This document shows, piece after piece, positions 31,798 through 43,240 of a stretch of DNA of 64,000 nt. Source of the DNA: Frigoribacterium sp. SL97 (GTDB taxonomy: Bacteria; Actinomycetota; Actinomycetes; Actinomycetales; Microbacteriaceae); assembly GCF_026625765.1 (NCBI RefSeq), contig NZ_CP113062.1, forward strand, positions 1,178,001 to 1,242,000, written 5' to 3'. The position numbers and the translations under genes were made by a program. Every line of letters starts with the position of its first letter. The first letter of the stretch is position 1. Below the pieces are notes generated by a model. That model had not been told where the DNA came from. It ran no database searches and saw only the letters and a list, made by a program, of their open reading frames with translations.

Positions 31798-33066
31798 TCA
31801 CTCGTGGTCGGTGCTGCCCTCGACGAGGGCCGACGCGAGCTCGGGGGCGGTGAGTTCTCGGGGAGACTCCTCGACGATCGTCGGGGTCGCGAGGACCTTG
31901 GACTCGTCGAGCATGCTGAGCCGGCGGGCCGACGGGAGGACCGTCCGCTCGAGCGACCCGACGAACCGGTTGTAGTCCGTGACGCCGGCGCGTAGCGACC
32001 GGCCGAGCTTGTCGACGTGGCCGGCCATGGTCGACAGCCGACCGTAGAGTTCGCGGCTGAGGTCGAAGAGCTCTTTCGCCTCGGCGGTGACGACGTCCTG
32101 TTGCCAGCTGAAGGCGACGGTCTTGAGCACCGACCAGAGGGTCACGGGCGAGGCGAGGGCGACGCGCTTCTGGAAGGCGTAGTCCATCAGGGCCGGGTCG
32201 GCCTCGAGGGCGGACGACACGAGCGACTCGCTCGGGATGAACGCGATGACCAGCTCGGGCGAGGACTCGAGTCCGGCCCAGTACGTCTTGCCCGCCAGGG
32301 CGTCGACGTGGGCCCGCAGCGCCTTGACGTGCTGCCGGACCAGCTGGTCGCGTCGTGCGCCCTCGTCGCCCGTGGCGGATGCGGGGATGGCGCTGGCCTC
32401 GAGGTAGGCGGAGAACGGCACCTTGGCGTCGACCGCGATGTTCTTGCCGCCGGGGAGGTGCACCACCATGTCGGGGCGACCGGAGCCGGCGTCCGACGAG
32501 ATCGACGTCTGCACGTCGAAGTCGACGCGCTCGACGAGACCCGCGGCCTGCACGACGTTGCGCAACTGGGTCTCGCCCCACACGCCGCGGGTGCTGTTCG
32601 ACTTCAGCGCGGAGGCGAGCGACTCGGCCGTCCCGCGGAGCCGTTCACCCGATTCGGCGGCGGTGCGGAGCTGCTCGCTGAGGGCGCCGTACTGGAGGGT
32701 GCGTTCGGCTTCGAGCTCGGCCACCTTCTGCTGGACGGCCTGCAGGCTCTCGGCCACAGGGCTGAGCGCGACGAGCACCTGACCGTCGGTGCGTGCCCTC
32801 TCGGCCTCGGCGATGCGGACGTCGCGGAGGCGGTCCTGGAACTCGCGGAGGCGGTCTTCTTGCTGCGCGATCTGTCGACGGTACTGGTCGTCCTGACCGT
32901 CGAGGCGCTCACGAGTGGCATCGGCCACGGCGCGGGCTGCGGCGAGGTCGGACGACAGGCGTGCCGTCGCCTCCGCGGCGCGGGTACGAGCGACGAGTGC
33001 TCCGACGGCGACGCCGAGGACGAGACCGAGCAGCAGGGCGAGGAACAGCGCGAGCGGAAGGGGCAT
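31798..33066 (-). CDS. rmuC: DNA recombination protein RmuC
   Basis: 422 aa. An N-terminal hydrophobic segment (about 3-24) is followed by a long coiled coil (about 30-130) and the RmuC nuclease-like domain with STRGVWGETQLRNVVQAAGL, RPDMVVHLPGGKNIAVDAKVPFSAYLEA and LVIAFIPSESLVSSAL. RmuC limits inversions at short inverted repeats in E. coli, of possible interest in a genome rich in such repeats. Its stop lies 6 bp from the shared terminator. Confidence 0.9.
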   Translation of the reverse strand: MPLPLALFLALLLGLVLGVAVGALVARTRAAEATARLSSDLAAARAVADATRERLDGQDDQYRRQIAQQEDRLREFQDRLRDVRIAEAERARTDGQVLVALSPVAESLQAVQQKVAELEAERTLQYGALSEQLRTAAESGERLRGTAESLASALKSNSTRGVWGETQLRNVVQAAGLVERVDFDVQTSISSDAGSGRPDMVVHLPGGKNIAVDAKVPFSAYLEASAIPASATGDEGARRDQLVRQHVKALRAHVDALAGKTYWAGLESSPELVIAFIPSESLVSSALEADPALMDYAFQKRVALASPVTLWSVLKTVAFSWQQDVVTAEAKELFDLSRELYGRLSTMAGHVDKLGRSLRAGVTDYNRFVGSLERTVLPSARRLSMLDESKVLATPTIVEESPRELTAPELASALVEGSTDHE

Positions 33067-33171
33067 GGCGGAAGTGTGGCAGCGGCCACCGACACCGGTC
33101 GGGAGTCGACGCGGTGGGGTCGGGAGAGACCGACGCGCCCCGGGGGCGTCGGACTGGCGTGAGGGAGGCGC

Positions 33172-33801
33172 CTAGCCGAAGGCCATCGGGCGTCGGTCGG
33201 CCCGGGGCACGGCGGGCGCCGTCGGCGCCCCGGCCGGCTGCAGCACCTTCACCTTGACCGACGCGATCGTCGCGAGTTCGGACAGGTCGGAGGCGCCGTG
33301 GAACAGTGCGGCGTGGGCGACGATGGCCGCACAGGCCTCGGCGTCGGCGAGGGCGTCGTGGTGGGAGAAGGCGTCGAATCCGGCGGCCGTCGCGGCGACC
33401 GGCAGTCGGTACGAGTCGAGCGAGTAGGTCTTGCGGGCGACCTGCAGGCTGCAGAGGTACGACCACGGGGGAGGGGTGAGCCCGGTCGCTGCGCAGGCGG
33501 CCTTGATGACGCCCATGTCGAAGCCGGCGTTGTGGGCGACGAAGACGTCGTCGCCGGCGAAGTCGGCGAGCAGCTCGAACTGTTCGGCCCAGCCGAAGGC
33601 GCCGACGACGTCGTTCGCGACGATGCCGTGGATGCGGGTGTTCCACTCGGAGAACTCGTCGTGCCCGGTGGGTGGCTGGATCAACCAGCCGACCTTGTCG
33701 ACGACGACGCCGTCGCGGACCTTGACGAGGCCGACGGAGCAGGCACTGGCGCTGCTCGAGTTAGCGGTCTCGAAGTCGATCGCGGTGAAGTCGATGGGCA
33801 T
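33172..33801 (-). CDS. DnaQ-like 3'-5' exonuclease
   Basis: 209 aa. The DEDD-type motifs are present: DFETANSSS (Exo I, Asp9/Glu11), FVAHNAGFDMGV (Exo II) and HHDALADAEACA (Exo III), the DEDDh arrangement. It resembles stand-alone proofreading exonucleases rather than the full epsilon subunit. About 40 C-terminal residues are unrelated to the domain. It is divergent from ychF by 119 bp. Confidence 0.88.
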   Translation of the reverse strand: MPIDFTAIDFETANSSSASACSVGLVKVRDGVVVDKVGWLIQPPTGHDEFSEWNTRIHGIVANDVVGAFGWAEQFELLADFAGDDVFVAHNAGFDMGVIKAACAATGLTPPPWSYLCSLQVARKTYSLDSYRLPVAATAAGFDAFSHHDALADAEACAAIVAHAALFHGASDLSELATIASVKVKVLQPAGAPTAPAVPRADRRPMAFG

Positions 33802-33920
33802 TGACTCATGCTCTCACGCGCCTCCGACACCGCCTCCCCAGGCGCGGTGGGGGACCGTTCCGTCCACAGCGGACGCGGTTCCGACGGCACGGCTCGGCAG
33901 GCCCGGTACGCTTGACCCTC

Positions 33921-34994
33921 GTGGCTCTCACTATCGCGATCGTCGGACTGCCCAACGTCGGCAAGTCCACCCTGTTCAACGCCCTGACCAAGAACCAGGT
34001 GCTGGCGGCGAACTATCCGTTCGCGACCATCGAGCCCAACGTGGGCATCGTCAACCTGCCCGACCCGCGCCTCCAGGTGTTGGCCGGTCTCTTCGGCAGC
34101 GAGAAGATCCTGCCCGCGCCGGTGTCGTTCGTCGACATCGCCGGCATCGTCAAGGGGGCGAGCGAGGGCGAGGGGCTCGGCAACAAGTTCCTGGCGAACA
34201 TCCGCGAGGCCGACGCCATCGCCGAGGTCGTGCGCGGCTTCGACGACCCCGACGTCGTGCACGTCGACGGCAAGGTCGACCCCGAGAGCGACATGGGCAC
34301 GATCAACACCGAGCTGATCCTCGCAGACCTCGAGACGGTCGAGAAGGCGCTCGTCCGGTACGAGAAAGAGCTGCGGCTGAAGCGCGTCGAGCCGATCGTG
34401 CACGAGACGGCCGTCGCCGCCAAGGAGGCGCTCGAGCGAGGCGAGGCGCTCTCGGCCACGAGCATCGACCTCGAGCCGATCCGCGAACTCGGGTTGCTCA
34501 CCGCGAAGCCCTTCATCTACGTCTTCAACGTCGACGAGGCCGTCCTCACCGACGAGGCGCGCAAGGCCGAACTGCAGGCCCTGGTCTCGCCGGCCGAGGC
34601 GATCTTCCTCGACGCGCAGGTCGAGTCCGAGCTGATCGGCCTCGACGACGAGGACGCCGCCGAGCTGCTCGCGTCGCTCGGGCAGGACGAGTCCGGTCTC
34701 GACCAGCTCGCCCGCATCGGCTTCGAGACGCTCGGGCTGCAGACCTACCTGACGGCCGGCCCGAAAGAGACCCGCGCCTGGACGATCGGCAAGGGCTGGA
34801 AGGCCCCGCAGGCCGCCGGGGTCATCCACACCGACTTCGAGAAGGGCTTCATCAAGGCCGAGGTCATCTCGTTCGACGACCTGGTCGAGACCGGCTCCAT
34901 CGCCGAGGCCCGCTCGGCCGGCAAGGCCCGCATCGAGGGCAAGGAATACGTCATGCAGGACGGCGACGTGGTGGAGTTCCGCTTCAACAACTGA
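33921..34994 (+). CDS. ychF: Redox-regulated ATPase YchF (Obg-like GTPase family)
   Basis: 357 aa from GTG 33921, where the conserved ALTIAIVGLPNVGKSTLFNA begins. TACGCT at 33907-33912 could be its -10. G1 is GLPNVGKS, G3 is DIAGIVKGASEGEGLGN; the G4 position (FNVDEA) lacks NKxD, which explains ATP over GTP preference. A coiled coil and a C-terminal TGS domain (about 275-357) complete it. YchF binds ribosomes and modulates oxidative stress responses. It is monocistronic. Confidence 0.95.
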   Translation: MALTIAIVGLPNVGKSTLFNALTKNQVLAANYPFATIEPNVGIVNLPDPRLQVLAGLFGSEKILPAPVSFVDIAGIVKGASEGEGLGNKFLANIREADAIAEVVRGFDDPDVVHVDGKVDPESDMGTINTELILADLETVEKALVRYEKELRLKRVEPIVHETAVAAKEALERGEALSATSIDLEPIRELGLLTAKPFIYVFNVDEAVLTDEARKAELQALVSPAEAIFLDAQVESELIGLDDEDAAELLASLGQDESGLDQLARIGFETLGLQTYLTAGPKETRAWTIGKGWKAPQAAGVIHTDFEKGFIKAEVISFDDLVETGSIAEARSAGKARIEGKEYVMQDGDVVEFRFNN

Positions 34995-35036
34995 CCCTCC
35001 GGCTCGGGGGCGAGCGCCACTCATCTACTCTCAAGC

Positions 35037-36224
35037 ATGAGCCAAACGGATTCCCCGCCCACCGGCACCACCTCCGGCGCCCCCGCACTGCTGCGCCTCG
35101 GCGTCCTGGCCACCTCGCGCAAGCCCGACGAGCGGCGCCTGCCGATCCACCCCGCCCACCTCGACCGCATCGACGCCGACCTGCGGGCGAACATGACCCT
35201 TGAGCGCGGCTACGGCCTGCGCTTCGGCATCCCCGACGCCGACCTCGAGCCCCTCGTGGCGATGGCCGACCGCGAGCAGATCGTCGCGGACAGCGACGTC
35301 GTCCTGCTGCCCAAGCCCCAGGCCGCCGACCTCGAGGGCCTGCGCGACGGTCAGACCCTCTGGGGCTGGCCGCACTGCGTCCAGGACCGCGAGATCACCC
35401 AGCTCGCCATCGACAAACGGCTCACCCTCATCGCGTGGGAGGCCATGAACCACTGGCAGTCCGACGGCGGCTACGGCCTGCACGTCTTCCACAAGAACAA
35501 CGAGCTCGCCGGCTACTGCTCGGTGCTGCACGCCCTCCAGCTCTGCGGCTCGACCGGCGACTACGGCCGTCGCCTCAGCGCCGTCGTCATCGGCTTCGGC
35601 GCCACCGCCCGCGGCGCCGTCACGGCCCTCAACGCCCACGGCATCCACGACGTGCGCGTCCTGACGAACCGCAACATCGCCGCCGTCGGGTCGCCGATCC
35701 CGTCGGTCGACATCTTCCAGTTCGAACACGACCCCGAGACGCCCGGCGCCAGCACCGTGAACACCCCCGACGGGCCGGTCGCCCTCGCTCCGTTCCTCGC
35801 CGCAGCCGACATCGTCGTCAACTGCACCCTCCAGGACCCGAACGCCCCGCTCACCTACCTGCGCGAGACCGACCTCGACGCCTTCCGCCCCGGCAGCCTC
35901 ATCGTCGACGTCTCGGTGGACGAAGGCATGGGCTTCGACTGGGCCCGCGCCACGACGTTCGCCGAACCGCTCGTCACGGTGGGCGCCACCACGAACTACT
36001 ACGCCGTCGACCACAGCCCGTCGCTCCTCTGGAATTCCACGACGTGGGAGATCAGCGAAGCCCTCCTCCCCTTCCTCCGCACCGTCATGGAGGGGCCGAC
36101 CTCGTGGGCGGCGTCCGACACGATCCGCCGCGCCGTCGAGATCGCGGAGGGGCGGGTCGAGAACGAGGCGATCCTCGAGTTCCAGCACCGCGCCTCCTCG
36201 TACCCGCACGCACCGCTCGACTGA
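35037..36224 (+). CDS. AlaDH/PNT-family oxidoreductase, CEO synthase-like
   Basis: 395 aa. The first half resembles the alanine dehydrogenase / transhydrogenase N-terminal domain (RLGVLATSRKPDERRLPIHP, DVVLLPKPQ). A Rossmann motif VVIGFGATARGAV lies near 181-193. It could be alanine dehydrogenase or N5-(carboxyethyl)ornithine synthase; the substrate is uncertain and the length is intermediate. TACTCT sits 5 nt before ATG 35037. The C-terminus contains CGCGCCTCCT (36189), read as RASS. Confidence 0.72.
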   Translation: MSQTDSPPTGTTSGAPALLRLGVLATSRKPDERRLPIHPAHLDRIDADLRANMTLERGYGLRFGIPDADLEPLVAMADREQIVADSDVVLLPKPQAADLEGLRDGQTLWGWPHCVQDREITQLAIDKRLTLIAWEAMNHWQSDGGYGLHVFHKNNELAGYCSVLHALQLCGSTGDYGRRLSAVVIGFGATARGAVTALNAHGIHDVRVLTNRNIAAVGSPIPSVDIFQFEHDPETPGASTVNTPDGPVALAPFLAAADIVVNCTLQDPNAPLTYLRETDLDAFRPGSLIVDVSVDEGMGFDWARATTFAEPLVTVGATTNYYAVDHSPSLLWNSTTWEISEALLPFLRTVMEGPTSWAASDTIRRAVEIAEGRVENEAILEFQHRASSYPHAPLD

Positions 36225-36259
36225 GCAGAGCGCCAGGCCGGGCGGTCGCGGGGGACGGA

Positions 36260-36808
36260 TCAGACCGCAGGAGGCGCGGCGAGGGCCGCGAGGACGCGCT
36301 CGGCCCCGAAGTCCCACGCCCCGTCGACGTCGCCGCCCAGCTGGAAGCCGCCGTTGAGCTCCATGATGACGAAGCCCGCCACCCACGCCGTGAGCGTGCG
36401 GGCGGCGTCGAGGGCCCGCTCCGGCCCGACGAGCTGCTCGCCGACCCGGAGGGCGGCGGCGCTCGCCGCGGCGCCGAACTCGCGTCGCGCGGTGGGGACG
36501 CCGGGCCCGGGCGTCATGACCAGCTGGAACGCGGCCGGGCGCTCGTGCCCGAACGTGCGGAAGGCGTCGAGCACCTCGCGAGCGGACCCCGCCCCGTCGA
36601 GCCGCGCGGCCAGGTCGGTGAGGGTGGCCTCCGCGACCGACCGAAGCACCGCCTCCCGGTTCTCGACCCTCTTGTAGAGCGAGGGCGCACGCACGCCGAC
36701 CCGTGCCGCGACCGCGGCCATCGTGAGGCCGGACGGGCCGTCGGCCTCGAGCAACTCGCGCGCGGCGAACAGGATGGCGTCGGGTGAGGTGCGGTCGGGT
36801 GTGGGCAT
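36260..36808 (-). CDS. TetR family transcriptional regulator
   Basis: 182 aa from ATG 36808, chosen because TATACT on the minus strand (36820-36815) ends 6 nt before it; the frame extends 10 codons further. The helix-turn-helix (about 8-55) contains DGPSGLTMAAVAARVGVRAPSLYKRVENREAVLRS. A C-terminal ligand domain follows. It is divergent from a metallo-hydrolase gene and very probably binds the palindromes in the 53-bp spacer, controlling both genes. The last codons carry AGGAGGCGCG (36269). Confidence 0.88.
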   Translation of the reverse strand: MPTPDRTSPDAILFAARELLEADGPSGLTMAAVAARVGVRAPSLYKRVENREAVLRSVAEATLTDLAARLDGAGSAREVLDAFRTFGHERPAAFQLVMTPGPGVPTARREFGAAASAAALRVGEQLVGPERALDAARTLTAWVAGFVIMELNGGFQLGGDVDGAWDFGAERVLAALAAPPAV

Positions 36809-36814
36809 CCGTCG

Positions 36815-36820
36815 AGTATA
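36815..36820 (-). promoter_or_regulatory. -10 element for the tetR gene, leaderless
   Basis: TATACT read on the minus strand, 6 nt before ATG 36808. It is the best match to the -10 consensus in the window and abuts the GCTATTG palindrome. Confidence 0.65.
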
Positions 36821-36835
36821 GCTATTGACAATAGC
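36821..36835. promoter_or_regulatory. Operator palindrome 1 (tetR side)
   Basis: GCTATTG-A-CAATAGC, a perfect 7-bp inverted repeat next to the tetR -10 box. It also contains TTGACA (36825-36830), a candidate -35 for the divergent hydrolase gene. Confidence 0.6.
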
Positions 36836-36865
36836 CATGATGGCTAACTACCGTAGCCATCATGG
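36835..36865. promoter_or_regulatory. Operator palindrome 2 overlapping a start codon
   Basis: CCATGATGGCTA (36835-36846) and TAGCCATCATGG (36854-36865) are perfect 12-bp arms around a 7-bp spacer. The right arm contains ATG 36862 of the metallo-hydrolase, so a bound repressor would cover its start codon. The size is right for a TetR dimer pair. Confidence 0.7.
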
Positions 36866-37575
36866 AACTCGCCCCCTCCCTCCACCGCATCGGCAACGAC
36901 ATCGTCGCCGCGTACCTCGTCGTCACGCCCGAGGGCGTGACCGTGATCGACGCCGGTCTGCCCGGCCTCTGGTCCGAACTCGTCTCCGAGCTGGCCGCCG
37001 TCGGACGCACCCCCGACAACGTGAAGGGCGTCGTCCTCACCCACGGTGACTCCGACCACGTCGGCTTCGCCGAGCGGCTGCGTCGCGAACACGGGGTGCC
37101 CGTGTACGTCCACGCCGCCGACGCCTCGCGGGCGAAGGGCGGCCCGAAGCCGGGGAACGGCATGCCGCCCATGAAGCTCGGCCCCCTGCTGGGGTTCGCC
37201 GGCTACAGCCTGCGCAAGGGCGGGGCGAGGACCGCGTGGCTCACCGAGGTCGTCGAGGTGCACGGGGGCGAGACGCTCGACCTGCCGGGTGCGCCTCGGA
37301 TCATCCCGATGCCCGGGCACTCCGAGGGCAGCATCGCCGTCTTCGTCCCGAGCGTCGACGCCGTCTTCGTGGGCGACGCCCTGACCACGCGCCACGTGAC
37401 GACCGGGCACGTCGGGCCCGCCCCGGCTCCGTTCACCGACGAGCCCGAGCAGGCCCTCGCCTCGCTCGACGCCCTGCTCGGGACCGGTGCGACCTGGGTG
37501 CTGCCGGGCCACGGCGCTCCCTGGGACGGTGGCGTGGCCGCGGCCGTCACCGCCGTCCGCGCCGCCGCCCGCTGA
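36862..37575 (+). CDS. MBL-fold metallo-hydrolase
   Basis: 237 aa. The metal motif is THGDSDH (His61, Asp63, Asp65, His66), the HxDxDH variant rather than HxHxDH. Further ligands lie in PMPGHSEGS, VFVGDAL and VLPGHGAPW. It is probably a cytosolic hydrolase of the YflN-like subgroup; the substrate is unknown. Divergence from a TetR gene with shared operators suggests induction by a small molecule it may degrade. No ribosome binding site precedes the ATG, since the operator occupies that space. Confidence 0.85.
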   Translation: MELAPSLHRIGNDIVAAYLVVTPEGVTVIDAGLPGLWSELVSELAAVGRTPDNVKGVVLTHGDSDHVGFAERLRREHGVPVYVHAADASRAKGGPKPGNGMPPMKLGPLLGFAGYSLRKGGARTAWLTEVVEVHGGETLDLPGAPRIIPMPGHSEGSIAVFVPSVDAVFVGDALTTRHVTTGHVGPAPAPFTDEPEQALASLDALLGTGATWVLPGHGAPWDGGVAAAVTAVRAAAR

Positions 37576-37626
37576 CCCGACCGAGCCGGCTCGGACGGCG
37601 CCGCCCGGCGACGGGCCGACCCGGGG

Positions 37627-39935
<2,309 letters not shown>

Positions 39936-39939
<4 letters not shown>

Positions 39940-40943
39940 GGTCTGGTTCCGATCGTCAGGGGGACGGGCGAGGAGGCGCGCGTCGCGCCGCCGGGGGAGT
40001 CGAGGGCGTCGGCGTCATCGGCGTCGGCGGATTCGCGGGATGAGGAGGCGCGGGTCGCGTCGCCGGCGTCGCGCGAGCGGGCCGACGGCTCGGTCCCGTC
40101 GGGCTCGCCGAGCCGGTCCGGTCGCGAGTAGACGACCATCGACCGGCCGCGGAGGAACCCCACGATCGTGACGCCCAGCTCGGTCGCGAGGTCGACGGCG
40201 AGCGACGACGGTGCCGACACGGCGGCGAGCACCGGGATGCCGGCCATCGACGCCTTCTGCGTGAGCTCGAACGAGGCGCGACCCGAGACCATCAGGACGG
40301 TCCCGCCCAACGGCAGCCGCGCCTCCTTGACGGCCCAGCCGACGACCTTGTCGACGGCGTTGTGCCGACCGACGTCCTCGCGCAGGACGAGCAGCTCGCC
40401 CGTGCGGCCGTCGAAGAGTGCAGCGGCGTGGAGCCCGCCGGTCTTCTCGAACACGTCCTGGCCCTCGCGCAGGCGGTCGGGGAAGGTGGCGAGCAGGGCG
40501 GGGTCGACGACGAGGGGGTCGTGCCGCACGTCGTGCTGCGACGTCGTGCGGACGGCGTCGATCGAGGCCTTGCCGCACAGCCCGCACGAGCTGGTCGTGT
40601 AGAACGCCCGCTCGAGGCTCGGGTCGGGCGCCGGCACCCCGGGCGCGAGCGTGACGTCGAGCACGTTGTACGTGTTGAGCCCCTCGGCGGTGGCCCCGGC
40701 GCAGTACCGGGCGGCGAAGAACTCGTCACCGGTCGAGATGACGGCCTCGGACACGAGGAACCCCGCGGCCAGGTCGAAGTCGTGACCGGGTGTGCGCATG
40801 GTGATGGCGAGCGACGTGCCGCCGACGCGGATCTCGAGGGGTTCCTCGACCGCGAGGGTGTCCATGGTCTTGCGGACGCCCGCGCTGCCGTCGTCACCGA
40901 CCGTGATGCGGGTCACCGGTTTGCGGGACGTGATGCGTGCCAT
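39936..40943 (-). CDS. fdhD: Formate dehydrogenase accessory sulfurtransferase FdhD
   Basis: 335 aa. The sulfur-transferring CxxC is Cys120/Cys123 in SSCGLCGKASIDAV; LREDVGRHNAVDKVVGWA and VSGRASFELTQKA are family motifs. FdhD passes sulfur from a cysteine desulfurase to the molybdenum cofactor of its partner, here the overlapping FdhF/YdeP gene. The last 55 residues are an Asp/Ser/Ala tail holding two AGGAGGCGCG copies (39971, 40043), both read as ATRASS. TAGACC (40955-40950) lies 6 nt before the ATG. Confidence 0.93.
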
Positions 40944-40949
40944 GGGTCA

Positions 40950-40955
40950 GGTCTA
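40950..40955 (-). promoter_or_regulatory. -10 element for fdhD, leaderless
   Basis: TAGACC on the minus strand ends 6 nt before ATG 40943; no Shine-Dalgarno is present. Confidence 0.45.
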
Positions 40956-40996
40956 CCCCTCGAACCCCGGAATCGAAAGCCGGCGGGGTCCGCGCC

Positions 40997-42169
40997 TCAC
41001 CACGGGAGGCCGAGCGAGGGGACGACGTCGCCCGCCCGCGCCCCGCCCTCGGGCACGACGAGCAGCCCGTCGGCGTCGGCCAGGCCGCGCAGCATCGCCG
41101 ACGACTGGCGCTCGGTCGGCACGGCTCCGTCCGGGGTCGCCCGGTACGCCTGCACGAGCGCACCGGGGCGGGGGTGGGCCACGTCGACGGCGAGCGTGAC
41201 GGACCCGGGAGGCGCGGGTCGCCTCCCGAGGAGGCCGTCCACCACCGCGGTCCCCACGACCACGAGCCCCACGTAGGCGGCCATCGGGTTGCCGGGCAGG
41301 CACAGGTAGACCGTGTCGCCGCGGCGCGCCACGACCAGGGGCTGCCCCGGCCGCATCGCGAGACCGTCGACGACGAGCTCGGCGCCCAGCCGGTCGAGGG
41401 CGGCGCGGACGTGGTCGGTCGGGCCGTGCGCGGTGCCGCCGGTCGTCACCACGAGGCGACGGTCCGGGCGGTCGAGGGCGGCGGTCGTCGCGTCGAGGTC
41501 GTCGGCCACCCGCGTCGTGGTCGCGGACGCCGTGCCGAGGGAGCCGAGGAGGCGCGGCACCGGCACCGAGAACACGTCGCGGACCGTGCCGCGCTCGGGC
41601 ACGCCCTCGGCCACGACCTCGTCGCCGAGCACGGCCAGGGCCACCGTCGGGCGGGTCACCACGGGCACGGCGTCGTGCCCGCCGAGGGCCAGCACGGCGA
41701 CGCGGGGCGGGGTGAGGAGCGTGCCCGCGGTGATCAGGGCGTCGCCGCGGTCGATCTCTTCTCCGGCCCGCCGGACGTGCGGCGGACGGCGGGGGTCGTC
41801 GTCGGCCGTCAGGACGCCGTCGGCCACGTGCCCGGACTCCGAGCGCAGCACCCGGTCCGTCCCGTCCGGGACGACGGCGCCCGTGGTGACCGGTCGCGCG
41901 ACCCCGGTCGGCAGCGAGCCGTCGTCGTCGGCGACCCGGCCCGCGACGATCGACGGGCCGAGTCGCCAGGGGCCCTCGCCGGCGACCGCCCAGCCGTCCA
42001 TCGCCGAGACGTCGGAGCCGGGCACGCGCGCGAGGCTCGTGGCGTCCCGGGCCAGCGTGCGACCGACCGCGTCGGCGAGCAGGACGGTCTCGAGGTCGCG
42101 GGGCAGGGCCCGGGCGGCGTCGGACGCCTCGGCGCGGGCCACCCGCCAGTCGGCCCGCCGGACCGTCAC
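40997..42169 (-). CDS. moeA: Molybdopterin molybdotransferase MoeA
   Basis: 390 aa from GTG 42169, overlapping the upstream gene's stop by 4 nt; in-frame sequence further upstream is an Arg-rich shadow. The substrate loop PGSDVSAMDGWAV lies near 49-61, the nucleotide motif VVTTGGTAHGPTDHV near 242-256 and LCLPGNPMAAYVG near 293. MoeA inserts molybdate into adenylylated molybdopterin. It is somewhat short and lacks the usual PxxD spacing in places. With mobA and fdhD it forms a cofactor supply block for the nearby oxidoreductase. Confidence 0.88.
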   Translation of the reverse strand: MTVRRADWRVARAEASDAARALPRDLETVLLADAVGRTLARDATSLARVPGSDVSAMDGWAVAGEGPWRLGPSIVAGRVADDDGSLPTGVARPVTTGAVVPDGTDRVLRSESGHVADGVLTADDDPRRPPHVRRAGEEIDRGDALITAGTLLTPPRVAVLALGGHDAVPVVTRPTVALAVLGDEVVAEGVPERGTVRDVFSVPVPRLLGSLGTASATTTRVADDLDATTAALDRPDRRLVVTTGGTAHGPTDHVRAALDRLGAELVVDGLAMRPGQPLVVARRGDTVYLCLPGNPMAAYVGLVVVGTAVVDGLLGRRPAPPGSVTLAVDVAHPRPGALVQAYRATPDGAVPTERQSSAMLRGLADADGLLVVPEGGARAGDVVPSLGLPW

Positions 42170-42432
42170 GCCGGGTCGGCCGTGGCCAGCGCGGTGGCGG
42201 TCGCGGTCGCCCGGTCCAGCTCGGCCTGCGATCCGCCGGCGAGCCCCGCGGCGTAGCCGACGAGGAACGTCGTCAGCGGGGCGGCCGGGCGGGCGACGCC
42301 GTGCGCCGCGTCGCGGGCGAGGTCGAGCACCACGGGGACGTCGACCACGAAGTCGTCGGGCAGGCCCAGGGCCCGGACGAGTCGTGCGGCCCAGGCGTCG
42401 AGTTCGGCAGGTGTGTCGGTCATGGTCGACAC
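42166..42432 (-). CDS. DUF6457 small protein
   Basis: 88 aa from GTG 42432, or 85 aa from ATG 42423. A predicted helical protein: LDAWAARLVRALGLPDDFVVDVPVVLDLARDAAHGVARPAAPLTTFLVGYAAG is the conserved block. It sits between mobA and moeA, overlapping moeA, which is its normal actinobacterial context. It probably assists molybdenum cofactor assembly, but that is inferred from position only. Confidence 0.8.
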   Translation of the reverse strand: MSTMTDTPAELDAWAARLVRALGLPDDFVVDVPVVLDLARDAAHGVARPAAPLTTFLVGYAAGLAGGSQAELDRATATATALATADPA

Positions 42433-43053
42433 TCAACCAGTCGCGTCGGCCTCGCGCCGGACGACACCCAGGCGGTCGGCGTCGGCGACGGTGTCGACGT
42501 CGGCGCAGAGCGCGTCGGGCACGGGGACCTCGAGCAGGTCGAGCCCGTCGAGCAGACGGCGGAGCGACAGGCCCTCGAGGGGGCCGTCGGCCCGCAGTCC
42601 TCCGAGTCGCGTCCGCAGGGCGTCGGTCCGGTAGAGAGCGAGCAGCGGCTGACGTCGCCCGCCCGAGTCGACGGCGAGCCGACCGTCCCGGTGTTCGTCG
42701 TCCGCGGCGCCGCCGGCGAGGAGGGCCGCCACGGCCTCGGGCGCCCGCGGCAGGTCGCAGGCCAGCACGAGTGCCCACGGTGCCGGGTCGACGACGACGG
42801 CGAGACCGGCCGCGAGGGCGGCGACCGGCCCGGACCAGGCGGGCTCCTCACGGGTCAGCAGGGCTCGGGCGGGCGGCACCCGACCGTCGCGCAGGCCGAC
42901 CACGACGAGGGTCCGGGCTCCGGTCGCCGCCTGGACGGCCCGGTCGAGGAGCGTCGCGTCGCCACTCGTGAAGCCGGTCTTGTCGGCACCGTGCACCCGG
43001 GAGGCGCGACCCCCGGCGAGCAGGACGGCGTCGAACCCGGCGTCCCCGGTCAT
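42433..43053 (-). CDS. mobA: MobA-like molybdenum cofactor nucleotidyltransferase
   Basis: 206 aa. The NTP-binding signature LLAGGRASRVHGADKTGF is at residues 11-28 and the metal-binding ALVLACDLPRAPE near 91-103, as in MobA enzymes that attach GMP or CMP to molybdopterin. It is first in the mobA-DUF6457-moeA group, with a GGGAGGCAGGG-type ribosome binding site upstream. A guanylyl versus cytidylyl preference cannot be decided here. Confidence 0.85.
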   Translation of the reverse strand: MTGDAGFDAVLLAGGRASRVHGADKTGFTSGDATLLDRAVQAATGARTLVVVGLRDGRVPPARALLTREEPAWSGPVAALAAGLAVVVDPAPWALVLACDLPRAPEAVAALLAGGAADDEHRDGRLAVDSGGRRQPLLALYRTDALRTRLGGLRADGPLEGLSLRRLLDGLDLLEVPVPDALCADVDTVADADRLGVVRREADATG

Positions 43054-43240
43054 GCCCTGCCTCCCGCGTCCACGCCGCGAGCCTAGACCTGCCCTCGACC
43101 GGCGTCCTCGGGGCGAGGCCCATCCCGGAGGATGATCCGATGTCGTCCTCGGAGCCGAGGCTTCCTCGCGTCGTCGTCGTTAGGCTGGAGAGATCAGCCG
43201 ACAGACCGGTCCGGCATCGGCCTCCTAGGGGGAGACGACC

